64,000 bases of DNA from Thermopetrobacter sp. TC1. Its GTDB lineage: Bacteria > Pseudomonadota > Alphaproteobacteria > Rhizobiales > Aestuariivirgaceae. Shown one piece after another: positions 8,788 through 19,849 of this stretch. The notes beneath the pieces were generated by a model. That model ran no database searches, was not told the origin of the DNA, and saw only the letters and a program-made list of their open reading frames with translations. Location of the stretch: contig NZ_KN050828.1 of NCBI RefSeq assembly GCF_000746275.1, positions 948,001-1,012,000 of the forward strand. Direction: 5' to 3'. Position 1 is the first letter of the stretch. Each line of letters opens with the position of its first letter. A program made the translations under genes and the position numbers.

Positions 8788-9642
8788 TCAGGGCCGCCGC
8801 ACGAGGTCGAACGCGCGGTCATGCTCCAGCACCGGAATGCGCGTTCTTGCCTCTTCTACCGCATCTTTGGCTAATTTCCAGTATATCACGCCCGGCTCGG
8901 AGCCGCATTCGGCCATGACCTCGCCCCAGGGGGAGACGATGAGGCTGTGCCCGTAGGTGCGCCGGCCGGATTCATGGCTGCCGCCCTGAGCGGCGGCAAG
9001 GACCCAGGCGCCATTCTCAATGGCGCGGGCCCGCAGCAGCACATGCCAGTGGGCCTCGCCAGTGGGAACGGTAAAGGCGGCCGGAACGGAAAACATGATG
9101 GCGCCAGCCCTGGCAAGGCGGCGGTACAGGGCGGGAAAGCGCACATCGTAACAGATGCTCATTCCGAGCGGCCAATCCGCAACGTCGGTGAGCACCGCCA
9201 CCTGACCGGGGCGGATATAGGCGGATTCGCGATAGGCCTTCTCCCGCTTCAGGGTCACGTCAAACAGGTGGATCTTGTCATACCAGGCGTGCAGGCGTCC
9301 CTGTGGCGTGAACAGCAGGGAGCGGTTGACAAGGCGGGTGTCATTCGCATCGCCCTCTTCTGGGCGCAGGGCCAGCGAGCCGATATGCAGCCATATGTTC
9401 AGCTCCGCGGCGAGATCGGCAAAAGCGCGAACGGCGGTGTCCGTCTTCATGGTGCCGACGAGGGCGCGCACCCGCTCCTTGTCCTCGTCCATGAGGGCGG
9501 TGTTCTCCGGCGTGAGCACATATTGCGCTCCGTTGCCGGCCGCTTCGCGGATCAGCGCGGTGGCGGCGCGGATGTTGCGGGCGATATCAAGCCCTGAACA
9601 CAGCTGAACACAGGCCGCATGCAACGTTTCACCCCTGGCCAT
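8788..9642 (-). CDS. Carbon-nitrogen hydrolase (nitrilase superfamily, Nit1/NagK-like amidase)
   Basis: The 284-residue enzyme has the complete nitrilase catalytic triad: Glu46 (LTPEN), Lys123 (YDKIHLFDV) and Cys164 (MSICYDVRFP). The YDKIHLFDV and CYDVRFP forms are typical of the Nit1 branch, some of whose members deaminate damaged glutathione or hydrolyse 2-oxo acid omega-amides. It lies directly downstream of a glutaredoxin gene (44-base gap), which fits a thiol-repair role, though that is inference. It is followed by the DUF1178 gene in the same operon. Confidence 0.9.
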   Translation of the reverse strand: MARGETLHAACVQLCSGLDIARNIRAATALIREAAGNGAQYVLTPENTALMDEDKERVRALVGTMKTDTAVRAFADLAAELNIWLHIGSLALRPEEGDANDTRLVNRSLLFTPQGRLHAWYDKIHLFDVTLKREKAYRESAYIRPGQVAVLTDVADWPLGMSICYDVRFPALYRRLARAGAIMFSVPAAFTVPTGEAHWHVLLRARAIENGAWVLAAAQGGSHESGRRTYGHSLIVSPWGEVMAECGSEPGVIYWKLAKDAVEEARTRIPVLEHDRAFDLVRRP

Positions 9643-9686
9643 GGCGCGCGGGTTCCTTGTTTTCGTCAGTGGGCTTGCCGGTCTCT

Positions 9687-9956
9687 TCAGCCGGCGGCTT
9701 CGCCACGGAGCAGAGGATCGAGCTTGCCGGCCTTGTCCAGGGCGGAAAGATCATCATAGCCGCCCACGTGGTGGCCGTTGATGAAAATTTGCGGCACGGT
9801 ATGGCGGCCGCCGGCCAGCTCGGTCATCTTCCGGCGCGTCTTGGGATCGAAGGTCACGTCAATTTCCTGAAATTCGACGCCCTTGTCACGCAGCAGGCGC
9901 TTGGCGGCATGACAATAGGGGCAGAAGCGCGTGGCATAGATGATGACCTCGGCCAT
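9687..9956 (-). CDS. grxC: Glutaredoxin 3 (dithiol, CPYC)
   Basis: A small 89-residue dithiol glutaredoxin that reduces protein disulfides and glutathione mixed disulfides in the cytoplasm. The active site CPYC is at residues 12-15, the cis-proline is in TVPQIFI and the glutathione-binding GGYDDL follows. It sits in a comF-grxC-nitrilase-DUF1178 run on the minus strand with short gaps, an order common in Alphaproteobacteria. Confidence 0.95.
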   Translation of the reverse strand: MAEVIIYATRFCPYCHAAKRLLRDKGVEFQEIDVTFDPKTRRKMTELAGGRHTVPQIFINGHHVGGYDDLSALDKAGKLDPLLRGEAAG

Positions 9957-10050
9957 GGACGATCTTTCCTCCTCCCTCGGTTCACGCAGGCAAATTGCCG
10001 ATCAGCCCTTGTTCCTTGAAGCCTTTTCGAAGCCTTTTGCCCGGGGCGCA

Positions 10051-10821
10051 TCAAATATGAAGGGGCTCGGAGCGTCCTGCAAGGGCGAAGACGAGCACAT
10101 CCACCCTGCCCGCTCCCGCCTTCAACAGGGCGCGGCAGCAGGCGGCGGCGGTGGCGCCGGTGGTGAGCACATCATCGATAAGCACGACATGGCGGCCAAG
10201 CAGGACCGGGGCCTTCTTTTCCGGAACCGAAAAGGCGCGGCGCACATTGCGGCGGCGCGCCTTGCCGTCCAGGCCGGTCTGCGGCCGGGTGTGCCGATGG
10301 CGCCGGAGCAGATCCGGGCGATAGATGCCGCTGCTTAAGCGGGCGAGGTGGCGGGCGATCTCGGCGGACTGATTATAGCGCCGGCGCAGGAGCCGCCAAG
10401 GATGCAAAGGCACGGGAACGATGAGGGTTTCCGGCGTGATCAGCGCCTGACCCGCCCGGTGCAGGCAGCGGGCGATGAAGGCGGCGGGATCATGCCGGTC
10501 ATGAAACTTCAGGCGCCGAACCAGATCTCTTGCCGGTCCTTCATAGGCGACGGCGGCGCGCAGGGTATTCCAGGGCGGATCGTGCAGGAAGGCGTCTGGT
10601 GTTTTCAGCTCCTCGCCTTCATAGGCGAGCGGGCGGCCGGTGATCGGGCAGAAGGGCGGCTCGATGAAGCGCAGATCCGACCAGCAGCGGGCACAGAGAT
10701 CATGCGCCCGCGCGATGGGTGTGCCGCAGGAGAGGCAGGCAGGCGGCAACAGCGCATCCGCACAAGCGGCGGCGAAAGCCCGGGCGCGGGAGAAGACCTG
10801 CGACATCCCTGCCGAGAGCAT
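10051..10821 (-). CDS. comF: ComF family protein, phosphoribosyltransferase-like
   Basis: ComF proteins pair an N-terminal zinc finger with a type I phosphoribosyltransferase fold and are linked to DNA uptake in competent bacteria; their reaction is not settled. Here the finger is visible as CLSCG and CARCW, followed by a central RLKFHDRHD motif, PLHPWRLLRRRYNQSAEIA, and the PRPP loop VVLIDDVLTTGATAAAC. I favour the start at 10821 (MLSAGMSQVF); an in-frame start at 10887 would overlap the marR gene end. It forms an operon with the genes on either side. Confidence 0.9.
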   Translation of the reverse strand: MLSAGMSQVFSRARAFAAACADALLPPACLSCGTPIARAHDLCARCWSDLRFIEPPFCPITGRPLAYEGEELKTPDAFLHDPPWNTLRAAVAYEGPARDLVRRLKFHDRHDPAAFIARCLHRAGQALITPETLIVPVPLHPWRLLRRRYNQSAEIARHLARLSSGIYRPDLLRRHRHTRPQTGLDGKARRRNVRRAFSVPEKKAPVLLGRHVVLIDDVLTTGATAAACCRALLKAGAGRVDVLVFALAGRSEPLHI

Positions 10822-10867
10822 GATGATCTGCTCATTCAAATTTCCGGCCCGGCGATGCTGCGGATGA

Positions 10868-11545
10868 TCAGCGGGCGGTGGAGCCATCCAGCTTCACGCG
10901 TTGCAGCGAGGGTTTGTGACGCAGGGCGTTGCGCGGCCGGAAAAGGGCCGTCGTTTGCATTTCCACACTGGGCAGATGCGTCTTGCCGTTCTGCGGGCGG
11001 GCCTTGGTCTCGGCGTTATCGCGGGCCTTGCGGATGAGGCGGCGGGCGGTGTCCTCGCTGGCGAGCAGCCGCAGGGATTCGCGGAAAACGAGGGCCTGAT
11101 CCCGCGGCAAGGCGGAGAGGAGCAGGGCATCGACCTCTGCCATCAGCGGCGCCATGGAACCCAGCGCCTTGCGGCCCTGCGCGGTGAGAAAGAGCTGATA
11201 GGCGCGGCGATCATGACGGCAGCGGCGGCGGGTGAGCAGCCCCTTCTTCTCCAGGCGCCGGGCGAGATCGGCCAGGGTGGAGCGATCAATCCCTGTGCGG
11301 CGGACGAGATCGGCCTGGCTCGTTCCCTCGTTTTCGGAGAGGGAGGAGAGTACGGTGAACTGACGCTCGGTCAGGCCCTTGCGGCCGCCGCGGGCGGCAT
11401 GAAGATCCGCCGCGAGCTGCACAACGCGCTTCAGCAGGTGGAAGAGCGGCTCATCAAGGTCACTCGCCAGATGGAATTCCGCGAGCCTGTTCATGGCATG
11501 CTTTCCCGCCTCGTTCGGCTGCCGATTCTGCCCCATCCACATCAT
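10868..11545 (-). CDS. MarR-family transcriptional regulator with long C-terminal tail
   Basis: This is a winged-helix repressor. The DNA-binding part runs from LTERQFTVLSSL through the recognition region SQADLVRRTGIDRSTLADL to the wing RRRCRHDRRAYQLFLT. From 11545 it has 225 residues. AAGGA at 11551-11555 supports that start; 11494 (MNRLAEFH) is a plausible shorter one. About 55 residues beyond the usual MarR end (after RRLIRKARD) are basic and low in predicted structure. It is divergent from mdh across 619 bases holding several palindromes that could be its operators. The ligand is unknown. Confidence 0.88.
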   Translation of the reverse strand: MMWMGQNRQPNEAGKHAMNRLAEFHLASDLDEPLFHLLKRVVQLAADLHAARGGRKGLTERQFTVLSSLSENEGTSQADLVRRTGIDRSTLADLARRLEKKGLLTRRRCRHDRRAYQLFLTAQGRKALGSMAPLMAEVDALLLSALPRDQALVFRESLRLLASEDTARRLIRKARDNAETKARPQNGKTHLPSVEMQTTALFRPRNALRHKPSLQRVKLDGSTAR

Positions 11546-11707
11546 CGATGTCCTTAACCATCGAAAAGCGGGGCGACCGGTCCGCGCCGTCATTATCCGA
11601 TGCAGCGCAAGGCAGCGGGCTCATGCGTTATTCGACACCCGCCAATCCCACGCCGTTGCTGATGTCTCGACTGACCTGTCCACCTCCCTTTTCAGCATGG
11701 ACATGGC

Positions 11708-11724
11708 CGAAACGTCCCGTTTCG
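11708..11724. promoter_or_regulatory. Palindrome CGAAACG-TCC-CGTTTCG, candidate operator
   Basis: Perfect 7-bp arms around a 3-base spacer, some 165 bases upstream of the marR start and 440 upstream of mdh. The size fits a winged-helix dimer site. Which regulator binds is unknown; the adjacent MarR protein is the nearest candidate. Confidence 0.45.
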
Positions 11725-11756
11725 ATTTTCGCAAATCTAACGTATTGGCGGGCAAT

Positions 11757-11770
11757 AATGACTGGTCATT
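11757..11770. promoter_or_regulatory. Palindrome AATGAC-TG-GTCATT, candidate operator
   Basis: Perfect 6-bp arms with a 2-base spacer in the marR-mdh region. It differs in sequence from the other palindromes there, so at least two regulators may act in this interval. Confidence 0.4.
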
Positions 11771-11957
11771 CGGCCATAGTGTGCACACCTTGTTCGAGGC
11801 GGTTGTGTGCAGGATGTGAAAAGTTTCACGGAAAATGAATGACCGGGCCTGAATTTCTCTGCGGGGATTTCGGCGTGATCATGTCAGGGGCATGCCAGAC
11901 ACCCGTGGTCTTTCTGTCAAAAATACGTGGATATTGATCCAATGTCGCATATGGCGC

Positions 11958-11971
11958 TTACGTTAACGTAA
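11958..11971. promoter_or_regulatory. Palindrome TTACGTTAACGTAA upstream of mdh, candidate operator
   Basis: A perfect 14-bp palindrome about 194 bases before mdh. It resembles operators of MerR-type regulators of acyl-CoA and branched-chain catabolism (LiuR-like TTTACGT...ACGTAAA), from memory rather than a search. That would link TCA-operon expression to acyl-CoA breakdown. Confidence 0.45.
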
Positions 11972-12020
11972 AGCATTTTTGGTTGCGCCCGGCGCAAGGA
12001 GAGGCTACTTCTTGAGCTGA

Positions 12021-13127
<1,107 letters not shown>

Positions 13128-13182
13128 GCCTTTTCGCCCATGGCGGGCGCGAGGCGCGGAGACGTTTCCGGAGGATGCAGGC

Positions 13183-14352
13183 ATGCACATCCATGAATAT
13201 CAGGCCAAGGCCCTGCTTGCCGATTACGGCGTGCCGGTTCCCGCCGGTCATCCGGCCTTTTCCGTGGAAGAGGCGGTGGCGGCGGCGGAGCGTCTGGGCG
13301 GCCCGGTGTGGGTGGTCAAGGCGCAGATCCATGCCGGCGGGCGCGGCAAGGCCGGCGGCGTGAAGCTGTGCCGCTCCATCGATGAGGTGAAGGCGGCGGC
13401 GGAAGCGCTTCTCGGCGCGGTGCTCGTTACCAAGCAGACCGGGCCCAAGGGCAAGGTGGTGCGGCGGCTGCTGATCGAGGAAGGCACGCAGATCGAACAG
13501 GAGCTCTATCTCTCCTGTCTGGTGGATCGCGCAAGCTCGCGGGTGGCCTTCATTGCCTCGCGCGCCGGCGGCATGGACATCGAGGAGGTGGCGAAGGAAT
13601 CGCCTGAGAAGATCTTCACCATCACGGTGGATCCGGCCGCGGGCTTCTCGCCTTATGTGGGCCGGGCGGTGGCGGCAGCGCTGGGATTGAAGGGGGCGCT
13701 GTTCAAGCAGGCGGTGCAGCTCGTTGCCGCGCTCTATCGCGCCTTCACCGAAAAGGACATGAGCCTCTTGGAGATCAATCCGCTGGTGATCACGGCCGAT
13801 GAGCGGCTCATTTGTCTGGATGCGAAGGTGAACTTCGATGACAATGGCCTGTTCCGCCATCCCGACGTGCAGGAGCTGCGCGATCCGGATGAGGAGGATC
13901 CCAAGGAGCGGGAAGCGGCGGAATACGGCCTCAACTACATCGCGCTGGAAGGCAATATCGGCTGCATGGTCAATGGCGCCGGGCTGGCCATGGCGACGAT
14001 GGACATCATCAAGCTGCATGGCGGGGAGCCCGCCAATTTCCTCGACGTGGGCGGCGGCGCCACTGCCGAGAAGGTGGCCGCGGCCTTCAAGATCATCACT
14101 TCCGATCCCAACGTGCAGGCCATTCTCGTCAACATCTTCGGCGGCATCATGCGCTGCGACGTGATCGCGGAGGGCGTGGTCACGGCCGTGCGCGAAACGG
14201 GGCTGAAAGTGCCGCTGGTGGTGCGCCTGGAGGGCACGAACGTGGACAAGGGCAAGGCCATCCTTCGCGATTCGGGGCTGGACATCATCCCGGCCGACGA
14301 TCTGGACGATGCGGCGCGCAAGGCCGTGGCGGCCGCGGGCAGGGAGGCGTGA
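13183..14352 (+). CDS. sucC: Succinyl-CoA ligase, beta subunit
   Basis: SucC is the nucleotide-binding ATP-grasp subunit of succinyl-CoA synthetase, which makes ATP or GTP while converting succinyl-CoA to succinate. The 389-residue sequence starts [16 protein letters not shown] and shows the [15 protein letters not shown] loop, the [19 protein letters not shown] metal site and the C-terminal flavodoxin-like domain with [15 protein letters not shown]. It is 3 bases from sucD and 55 bases after mdh, so translation coupling within the operon is likely. Confidence 0.97.
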   Translation: MHIHEYQAKALLADYGVPVPAGHPAFSVEEAVAAAERLGGPVWVVKAQIHAGGRGKAGGVKLCRSIDEVKAAAEALLGAVLVTKQTGPKGKVVRRLLIEEGTQIEQELYLSCLVDRASSRVAFIASRAGGMDIEEVAKESPEKIFTITVDPAAGFSPYVGRAVAAALGLKGALFKQAVQLVAALYRAFTEKDMSLLEINPLVITADERLICLDAKVNFDDNGLFRHPDVQELRDPDEEDPKEREAAEYGLNYIALEGNIGCMVNGAGLAMATMDIIKLHGGEPANFLDVGGGATAEKVAAAFKIITSDPNVQAILVNIFGGIMRCDVIAEGVVTAVRETGLKVPLVVRLEGTNVDKGKAILRDSGLDIIPADDLDDAARKAVAAAGREA

Positions 14353-14355
14353 ACC

Positions 14356-15231
14356 ATGGCTGTGCTCATCGATTCGGAAACCCGCGTCATCTGCCAGGGC
14401 ATCACCGGCGCGCAGGGCACGTTTCATACCCAGCAGGCCCTAGAATACGGCACGCGCATGGTGGGCGGCGTGACCCCGGGCAAGGGCGGGATTGAGCATC
14501 TGGGCCTGCCGGTGTTCGACACGGTGCGCGAGGCCAAGGCGGCCACAGGTGCGGATGCCACGGTCATCTATGTGCCGCCGGCGTTTGCCGCCGATGCCAT
14601 TCTCGAGGCCATCGATGCGGAAATCCCGCTCATCGTCTGCATTACGGAAGGAATCCCCGTGCTGGACATGGTGCGGGTGAAACGGGCGCTTTCCGGCTCG
14701 AAATCGCGCCTGATCGGGCCTAACTGCCCGGGCATCATCACGCCGGGGCAGTGCAAGATCGGCATCATGCCCGGGCACATTCACAAACCGGGCACGGTGG
14801 GCATCGTTTCGCGCTCCGGCACGCTCACCTACGAGGCGGTGAAGCAGACCACGGACGTCGGCCTGGGGCAGAGCACCTGCATCGGCATCGGCGGCGATCC
14901 GGTGAAGGGCATGGATTTCATCGACTGTCTGGAGCTGTTCTACGACGATCCGCAGACGGAGCAGATCGTGCTGATCGGCGAGATCGGCGGCACCTCGGAA
15001 GAAGAGGCGGCGGAATACATCCGCTCGCAGAACGGCGCAAAACCGGTGGTGGCCTATATCGCGGGCGTGACCGCCCCGCCGGGCCGGCGCATGGGGCATG
15101 CCGGTGCCATCATTTCCGGCGGCAAGGGCACGGCGGAGGCCAAGATCGCGGCACTTGAGGCGGCCGGTGTCACCGTGGTGCGCAATCCGGCCAAGATTGG
15201 CGAGGCCATGGCCGCTCTCGTGAAAGGCTGA
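14356..15231 (+). CDS. sucD: Succinyl-CoA ligase, alpha subunit
   Basis: SucD binds CoA and carries the phosphohistidine. The 291-residue protein has the CoA-binding [13 protein letters not shown] near residue 15, the [20 protein letters not shown] loop, SRSGTLTYE, and the catalytic histidine in [15 protein letters not shown]. The ribosome site GGGAGG of sucD overlaps the end of sucC. The 160-base gap to sucA contains no terminator that I can see. Confidence 0.97.
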   Translation: MAVLIDSETRVICQGITGAQGTFHTQQALEYGTRMVGGVTPGKGGIEHLGLPVFDTVREAKAATGADATVIYVPPAFAADAILEAIDAEIPLIVCITEGIPVLDMVRVKRALSGSKSRLIGPNCPGIITPGQCKIGIMPGHIHKPGTVGIVSRSGTLTYEAVKQTTDVGLGQSTCIGIGGDPVKGMDFIDCLELFYDDPQTEQIVLIGEIGGTSEEEAAEYIRSQNGAKPVVAYIAGVTAPPGRRMGHAGAIISGGKGTAEAKIAALEAAGVTVVRNPAKIGEAMAALVKG

Positions 15232-15391
15232 ACGACAGGGCCTGGGCGGTTTCCTTTCGTGTTTCGCCCGGGCATGTGCATCCAAGAGGCTCGTTTCCAC
15301 GCAACGGCAGGGAGAAGGCAGGTTCACGGAATTCGAGGAGACGTCCATCCCGATCGTCTTCGAGTTCTGCCGGATCTGTTGCACGTGAGCC

Positions 15392-18300
15392 ATGAACACC
15401 ATCGACCATAGCGACATTCTGCGGCGCGCCTCGTTGCTTTCGGGCGCGAGCGCGCAGTTCATCGAGGCGCTCTATGCCGAATGGCTGAAGGATCCTTCCT
15501 CTGTGCCGGCTGAGTGGCAGGCCCTGTTTGCCGCTCTCGGCGATGATGCGGAGACGGTGGAGAAGGAGCTGTCCGGGCCGTCCTGGAAGCGGCCGGACTG
15601 GCCGCAGCTGCCGGTGGATGAGCTGACGGCGGCGCTGACGGAGGACTGGTCGGCGCTGGAAGCGAAACAGGCCGAGGCCCTGAGGCGCAAGGGCGGCGAG
15701 AAGGGCATGCCGCTTTCGGAAGAGGAGATCAAGGCCAAGGCCAAGGATTCGGTGCGGGCGCTGATGATGATCCGCGCCTATCGCGTGCGCGGGCATCTGG
15801 CTGCCGATCTCGATCCGCTGCGGCTGCGCGAGCCGGAGCCGCATCCGGAGCTTGATCCCGCCACCTATGGCTTCCGCACGGAAAAGGACAGGAAGCGGCG
15901 CATCTTTCTCGATGGCGTGCTGGGGATGGAATGGGGCACGGTGGAGGAAATCCTCGCCATCCTCAAGCGCACCTACTGCGGGCATCTGGGCTATGAGTTC
16001 ATGCATATTTCCGATCCGGCCCAGAAGGCCTGGATTCAGGAGCGCATCGAGGGCCCGGACAAGGAAGTGGCCTTCACCACGCTGGGCAAGAAGGCCATTC
16101 TCGCCAAGCTGATCGAGGCGGAAACCTTCGAGAAGTTCCTGCACACGAAATACACCGGCACAAAGCGCTTCGGCCTGGAGGGTGCGGAGTCGATCATCCC
16201 TGCCATGGAGCAGGTGATCAAGCGTGGCGGGCAGATGGGGGTTGAGGAAATCGTCATCGGCATGGCCCACCGCGGGCGGCTGAATGTGCTGGCCAACGTG
16301 ATGGGCAAGCCCTACCGCGCGATCTTCCATGAATTCCGCGGTGGATCCTCAACGCCGGAAGAGGTGGAAGGCTCAGGGGATGTGAAATATCACCTCGGCG
16401 CCTCGTCCGACCGCGAGTTCGACGGCAACAGGGTGCATCTTTCCCTGTCGGCCAATCCCTCGCATCTGGAGATCGTCGATCCGGTGGTGCTGGGCAAGGC
16501 CCGGGCCAAGCAGGACCGGCGCGGTGATGTGGAGCGCAAGCGGGTGTTGCCGCTCTTGCTGCATGGCGATGCCGCCTTTGCCGGTCAGGGCGTGGTGGCG
16601 GAGTGTTTTGCGCTTTCGGGCGTGTCCGGTCACCGGTTCGGCGGTTCGGTGCATTTCATCATCAACAATCAGATCGGGTTTACCACCTCGCCGATCTGGG
16701 GGCGCTCCTCGCCCTATCCCTCGGATGTGGCCAAGATGGTAGGCGCGCCCATCATTCATGTGAACGGCGACGATCCGGAGGCGGTGGTCTTTGCTGCGCG
16801 CATCGCCACCGAATTCCGTCAGATCTTCGGCAAGCCGGTGGTGGTGGACATGTTCTGCTATCGCCGCCATGGCCACAACGAGGCGGATGAGCCCTCCTTC
16901 ACCCAGCCGCTGATGTATCGGCGCATCCGCGAACATCCGAGCGTGGTGCAGATCTATGCCCAGCAGCTGATCCGCGAGGGCGTGGTGACCGAGGAGGAGG
17001 TGCGCACCATCGAGAAGAACTATCGCAACCTTCTCGAGGCGGAATTCGAGGCGGCCACCACCTACAAGCCGGCCAAGGCCGACTGGCTTTCCGGCTACTG
17101 GAAGAACTTCAAGCCGCCGTCCTTTTCCACCATCGAGGATCCGCGCCACGGCAAGACCTCGCTGTCCATCGAGACCCTGCGCAAGGTGGGGCGGGCGATG
17201 ACGACGGTGCCGGAGAACTTCAACATCCACCCCACCCTGAAGCGCATCATCGATGCCCGGCGCGAGGCGATCGAATCCGGCCGGGGGATTGACTGGGCGA
17301 CGGCGGAACAGCTGGCCTGGGGCGGGCTTTTGCTGGAAGGCTATCGCGTGCGTCTTTCCGGGCAGGATGTGCGGCGCGGCACCTTCTCACAGCGGCATGC
17401 GGTATGGATCGATCAGCTCACCGACGAGGCCTATGTGCCGCTCAATCACATCGATCCCAATCAGCCGGCCAGGGCCGATTTCATCAATTCCATCCTCTCC
17501 GAGGAGGCGGTGCTCGGCTTCGAATACGGCTATTCGCTGGTGGATCCCAACGTGCTGGTCATGTGGGAGGCGCAGTTCGGCGATTTCGCCAACGGCGCGC
17601 AGGTGGTGTTCGATCAGTTCATTTCCTCGGCGGAGCGCAAGTGGCAGCGGCTTTCGGGCATCACCTGCCTTCTGCCCCATGGCTATGAGGGGCAGGGGCC
17701 TGAGCATTCCTCGGCGCGGCTGGAGCGCTATCTGCAACTGTGCGCGCAGGACAACATGCAGGTGGCCAACTGCACCACGCCGGCCAATTACTTCCACATT
17801 CTGCGCCGGCAGATGAAGCGGGATTTCCGCAAGCCCCTGATCCTGATGACGCCGAAGTCCCTGCTGCGGCATCGCCTGTGTGTGTCCGATCTCGACGAGA
17901 TGGGGCCGGGCACGCATTTCTGCCGCATCCTGGCGGACGATGCCGAGCGCAGGAAAGACGCGCCGCTGAAGCTGAAGCCCGCGGAGAAGATCCGGCGCGT
18001 GATCCTGTGCAGCGGCAAGGTCTACTATGACCTCTATCAGGAGCGGGCCCGGCGCGGCATCGACGACATCTATATCTTAAGACTGGAGCAGCTCTATCCC
18101 TTCCCGCACAGGCTTCTGGCGCAGGAGCTTTCGCGTTTTCCGGCCGAGGCGGAGTTCGTCTGGTGTCAGGAAGAACCCTACAACATGGGGGCGTGGAGTT
18201 TCGTGGAGCCGCATATCGAATGGGCGCTCACCACGATCGGCGCGCATCAGAAGCGCCCGTTCTACGTGGGGCGGCCGCCGTCCGCCGCGCCGGCGACGGG

Positions 18301-18412
18301 GCTTCTCAGCAAGCATCTGGCCGAGCAGGCCCGGTTAGTGGACGAGGCGCTCTCGCCTGATCGGCTTGTTGGCGATGCCTGGCGCTGGACGGACGTGCCG
18401 GAAGTGCCATGA
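15392..18412 (+). CDS. sucA: 2-Oxoglutarate dehydrogenase E1 component
   Basis: SucA is the thiamine-diphosphate-dependent decarboxylase of the 2-oxoglutarate dehydrogenase complex. It is 1006 residues, normal for the family. The N-terminal segment contains the LYAEWLKDPSSVPAEWQ E2-binding motif, the HRGRLNVLANVMGKP catalytic region, the ThDP/Mg motif around DDPEAVVFA and the GHNEADEPSFTQP loop. C-terminally there is the transketolase-like domain with GYEGQGPEHSSARLERYLQL and the EEPYNMGAWSFVEPHI end. It lies between sucD and sucB in the operon. Confidence 0.97.
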   Translation: MNTIDHSDILRRASLLSGASAQFIEALYAEWLKDPSSVPAEWQALFAALGDDAETVEKELSGPSWKRPDWPQLPVDELTAALTEDWSALEAKQAEALRRKGGEKGMPLSEEEIKAKAKDSVRALMMIRAYRVRGHLAADLDPLRLREPEPHPELDPATYGFRTEKDRKRRIFLDGVLGMEWGTVEEILAILKRTYCGHLGYEFMHISDPAQKAWIQERIEGPDKEVAFTTLGKKAILAKLIEAETFEKFLHTKYTGTKRFGLEGAESIIPAMEQVIKRGGQMGVEEIVIGMAHRGRLNVLANVMGKPYRAIFHEFRGGSSTPEEVEGSGDVKYHLGASSDREFDGNRVHLSLSANPSHLEIVDPVVLGKARAKQDRRGDVERKRVLPLLLHGDAAFAGQGVVAECFALSGVSGHRFGGSVHFIINNQIGFTTSPIWGRSSPYPSDVAKMVGAPIIHVNGDDPEAVVFAARIATEFRQIFGKPVVVDMFCYRRHGHNEADEPSFTQPLMYRRIREHPSVVQIYAQQLIREGVVTEEEVRTIEKNYRNLLEAEFEAATTYKPAKADWLSGYWKNFKPPSFSTIEDPRHGKTSLSIETLRKVGRAMTTVPENFNIHPTLKRIIDARREAIESGRGIDWATAEQLAWGGLLLEGYRVRLSGQDVRRGTFSQRHAVWIDQLTDEAYVPLNHIDPNQPARADFINSILSEEAVLGFEYGYSLVDPNVLVMWEAQFGDFANGAQVVFDQFISSAERKWQRLSGITCLLPHGYEGQGPEHSSARLERYLQLCAQDNMQVANCTTPANYFHILRRQMKRDFRKPLILMTPKSLLRHRLCVSDLDEMGPGTHFCRILADDAERRKDAPLKLKPAEKIRRVILCSGKVYYDLYQERARRGIDDIYILRLEQLYPFPHRLLAQELSRFPAEAEFVWCQEEPYNMGAWSFVEPHIEWALTTIGAHQKRPFYVGRPPSAAPATGLLSKHLAEQARLVDEALSPDRLVGDAWRWTDVPEVP

Positions 18413-18475
18413 GCTTTAAGGGCGTGATGAAGATCGATATTCCATGATCAACCGGGGCAGGTCCGGGAGGACGGC

Positions 18476-19831
18476 ATGACGACGGAAGTGAAGGTGCCCA
18501 CGCTCGGGGAATCGGTGACCGAGGCGACCATCGGGCAATGGTTCAAGAAGGAAGGGGAGGCGGTTTCGGCCGATGAGCCCCTGGTGGAGCTGGAAACGGA
18601 CAAGGTGACCCTTGAGGTGCCAAGCCCGGTCAGCGGCGTTCTGAAGGAGATCAAGGCCAGGCCGGGCGAGACGGTGGAGGTGGGCGCGGTGCTTGCCGTG
18701 ATCGAGGAGGGCGCGGCGGGCGCTGCCGAATCCTCTGCTGCCCAGGCTGCCCAGGCCTCCGCCAAGCCGTCCTCTGCGGAAGGAATGGGTGCATCTCAAC
18801 CTGCTGCTGCGCAAAAGGCCGCGCCTTCGCAAGCGGCGGCGGCCGTTCAGGAGCCGAAGGCGCCGGTTTCTCCCCCGGGCGAGAAGGCGGCTTCGCCTAC
18901 GGCCGGTGTTGAAAAACCTGCGGCCCGGAAGGCAGCCCCTGGTCTTTCCCCGGCGGTGCGGCGGCTGGCGGCGGAGAAGAACGTGGATCTTTCGCGGGTG
19001 CGTGGCACGGGCAAGGGCGGGCGCATCCTGAAGGAGGACATCCTGCGTTATCTCGCCGAGCAGGCGCGGCCGCAGCCGCAGCCGAGCGAGGTGGTCTCGG
19101 CGCGGATGCCGGTGCCGCCGGAGGATGCGGCGCGTGAAGAGCGGGTGAAGATGTCGCGTCTGCGGCTGACCATCGCCCGGCGGCTGAAGGAGGCGCAGAA
19201 CACCGCGGCGATGCTCACCACCTTCAACGAGGTGGACATGAGCGAGGTGATCGCGCTGCGCAATGCCTACAAGGAGCTGTTTCAGAAGAAGCACGGCATC
19301 AAGCTGGGCTTCATGAGCTTCTTCGTGAAGGCGGTCACCCAGGCGCTCAAGGAGATCCCCATTCTCAACGCCGAGGTGGACGGCGAGGAGATCGTCTACA
19401 AGAACTACTATCACATCGGCGTGGCGGTGGGCACGGAACGGGGGCTGGTCGTGCCTGTGGTGCGCGAGGCCGACACGCTCTCTCTTGCCGAGATCGAGAA
19501 GGCCATCGCCGATTTCGCGGCACGGGCCCGGGCCGGCAAGCTGAAGATGGAGGAGATGCAGGGCGGCACCTTCACCATCACCAACGGCGGGGTCTATGGC
19601 TCGCTGATGTCCACGCCCATTCTCAACATGCCGCAGTCAGGCATTCTCGGCATGCACCGGATCCAGCAGCGGCCGATGGTGATGCCCGATGGCTCCATTC
19701 AGGCGCGGCCGATGATGTATCTGGCCCTCACCTATGACCACCGCATTGTCGACGGGCGCGAGGCGGTGACCTTCCTGGTGCGGGTCAAGGAGTTTCTGGA
19801 GGATCCCAAGCGCCTGATCCTCGATCTTTGA
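18476..19831 (+). CDS. sucB: Dihydrolipoamide succinyltransferase, E2 of 2-oxoglutarate dehydrogenase
   Basis: SucB transfers the succinyl group to CoA through its lipoyl arm. A single lipoyl domain spans residues 1-75 with Lys43 in [15 protein letters not shown] as the lipoylation site. An alanine/proline-rich linker (about 80-150) leads to the peripheral-subunit-binding domain [20 protein letters not shown], and the catalytic acyltransferase domain ends with [12 protein letters not shown] (His422). Length 451 is slightly above average because of the linker. The gene follows sucA by 63 bases and precedes lpd by 18. Confidence 0.96.
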   Translation: MTTEVKVPTLGESVTEATIGQWFKKEGEAVSADEPLVELETDKVTLEVPSPVSGVLKEIKARPGETVEVGAVLAVIEEGAAGAAESSAAQAAQASAKPSSAEGMGASQPAAAQKAAPSQAAAAVQEPKAPVSPPGEKAASPTAGVEKPAARKAAPGLSPAVRRLAAEKNVDLSRVRGTGKGGRILKEDILRYLAEQARPQPQPSEVVSARMPVPPEDAAREERVKMSRLRLTIARRLKEAQNTAAMLTTFNEVDMSEVIALRNAYKELFQKKHGIKLGFMSFFVKAVTQALKEIPILNAEVDGEEIVYKNYYHIGVAVGTERGLVVPVVREADTLSLAEIEKAIADFAARARAGKLKMEEMQGGTFTITNGGVYGSLMSTPILNMPQSGILGMHRIQQRPMVMPDGSIQARPMMYLALTYDHRIVDGREAVTFLVRVKEFLEDPKRLILDL

Positions 19832-19849
19832 TCATGGGGAGTGCCGGTC

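Noticed and set aside
11779-11788. GTGTGCACAC palindrome in marR-mdh region
   Set aside because: Short and simple alternating sequence, likely by chance among stronger palindromes.
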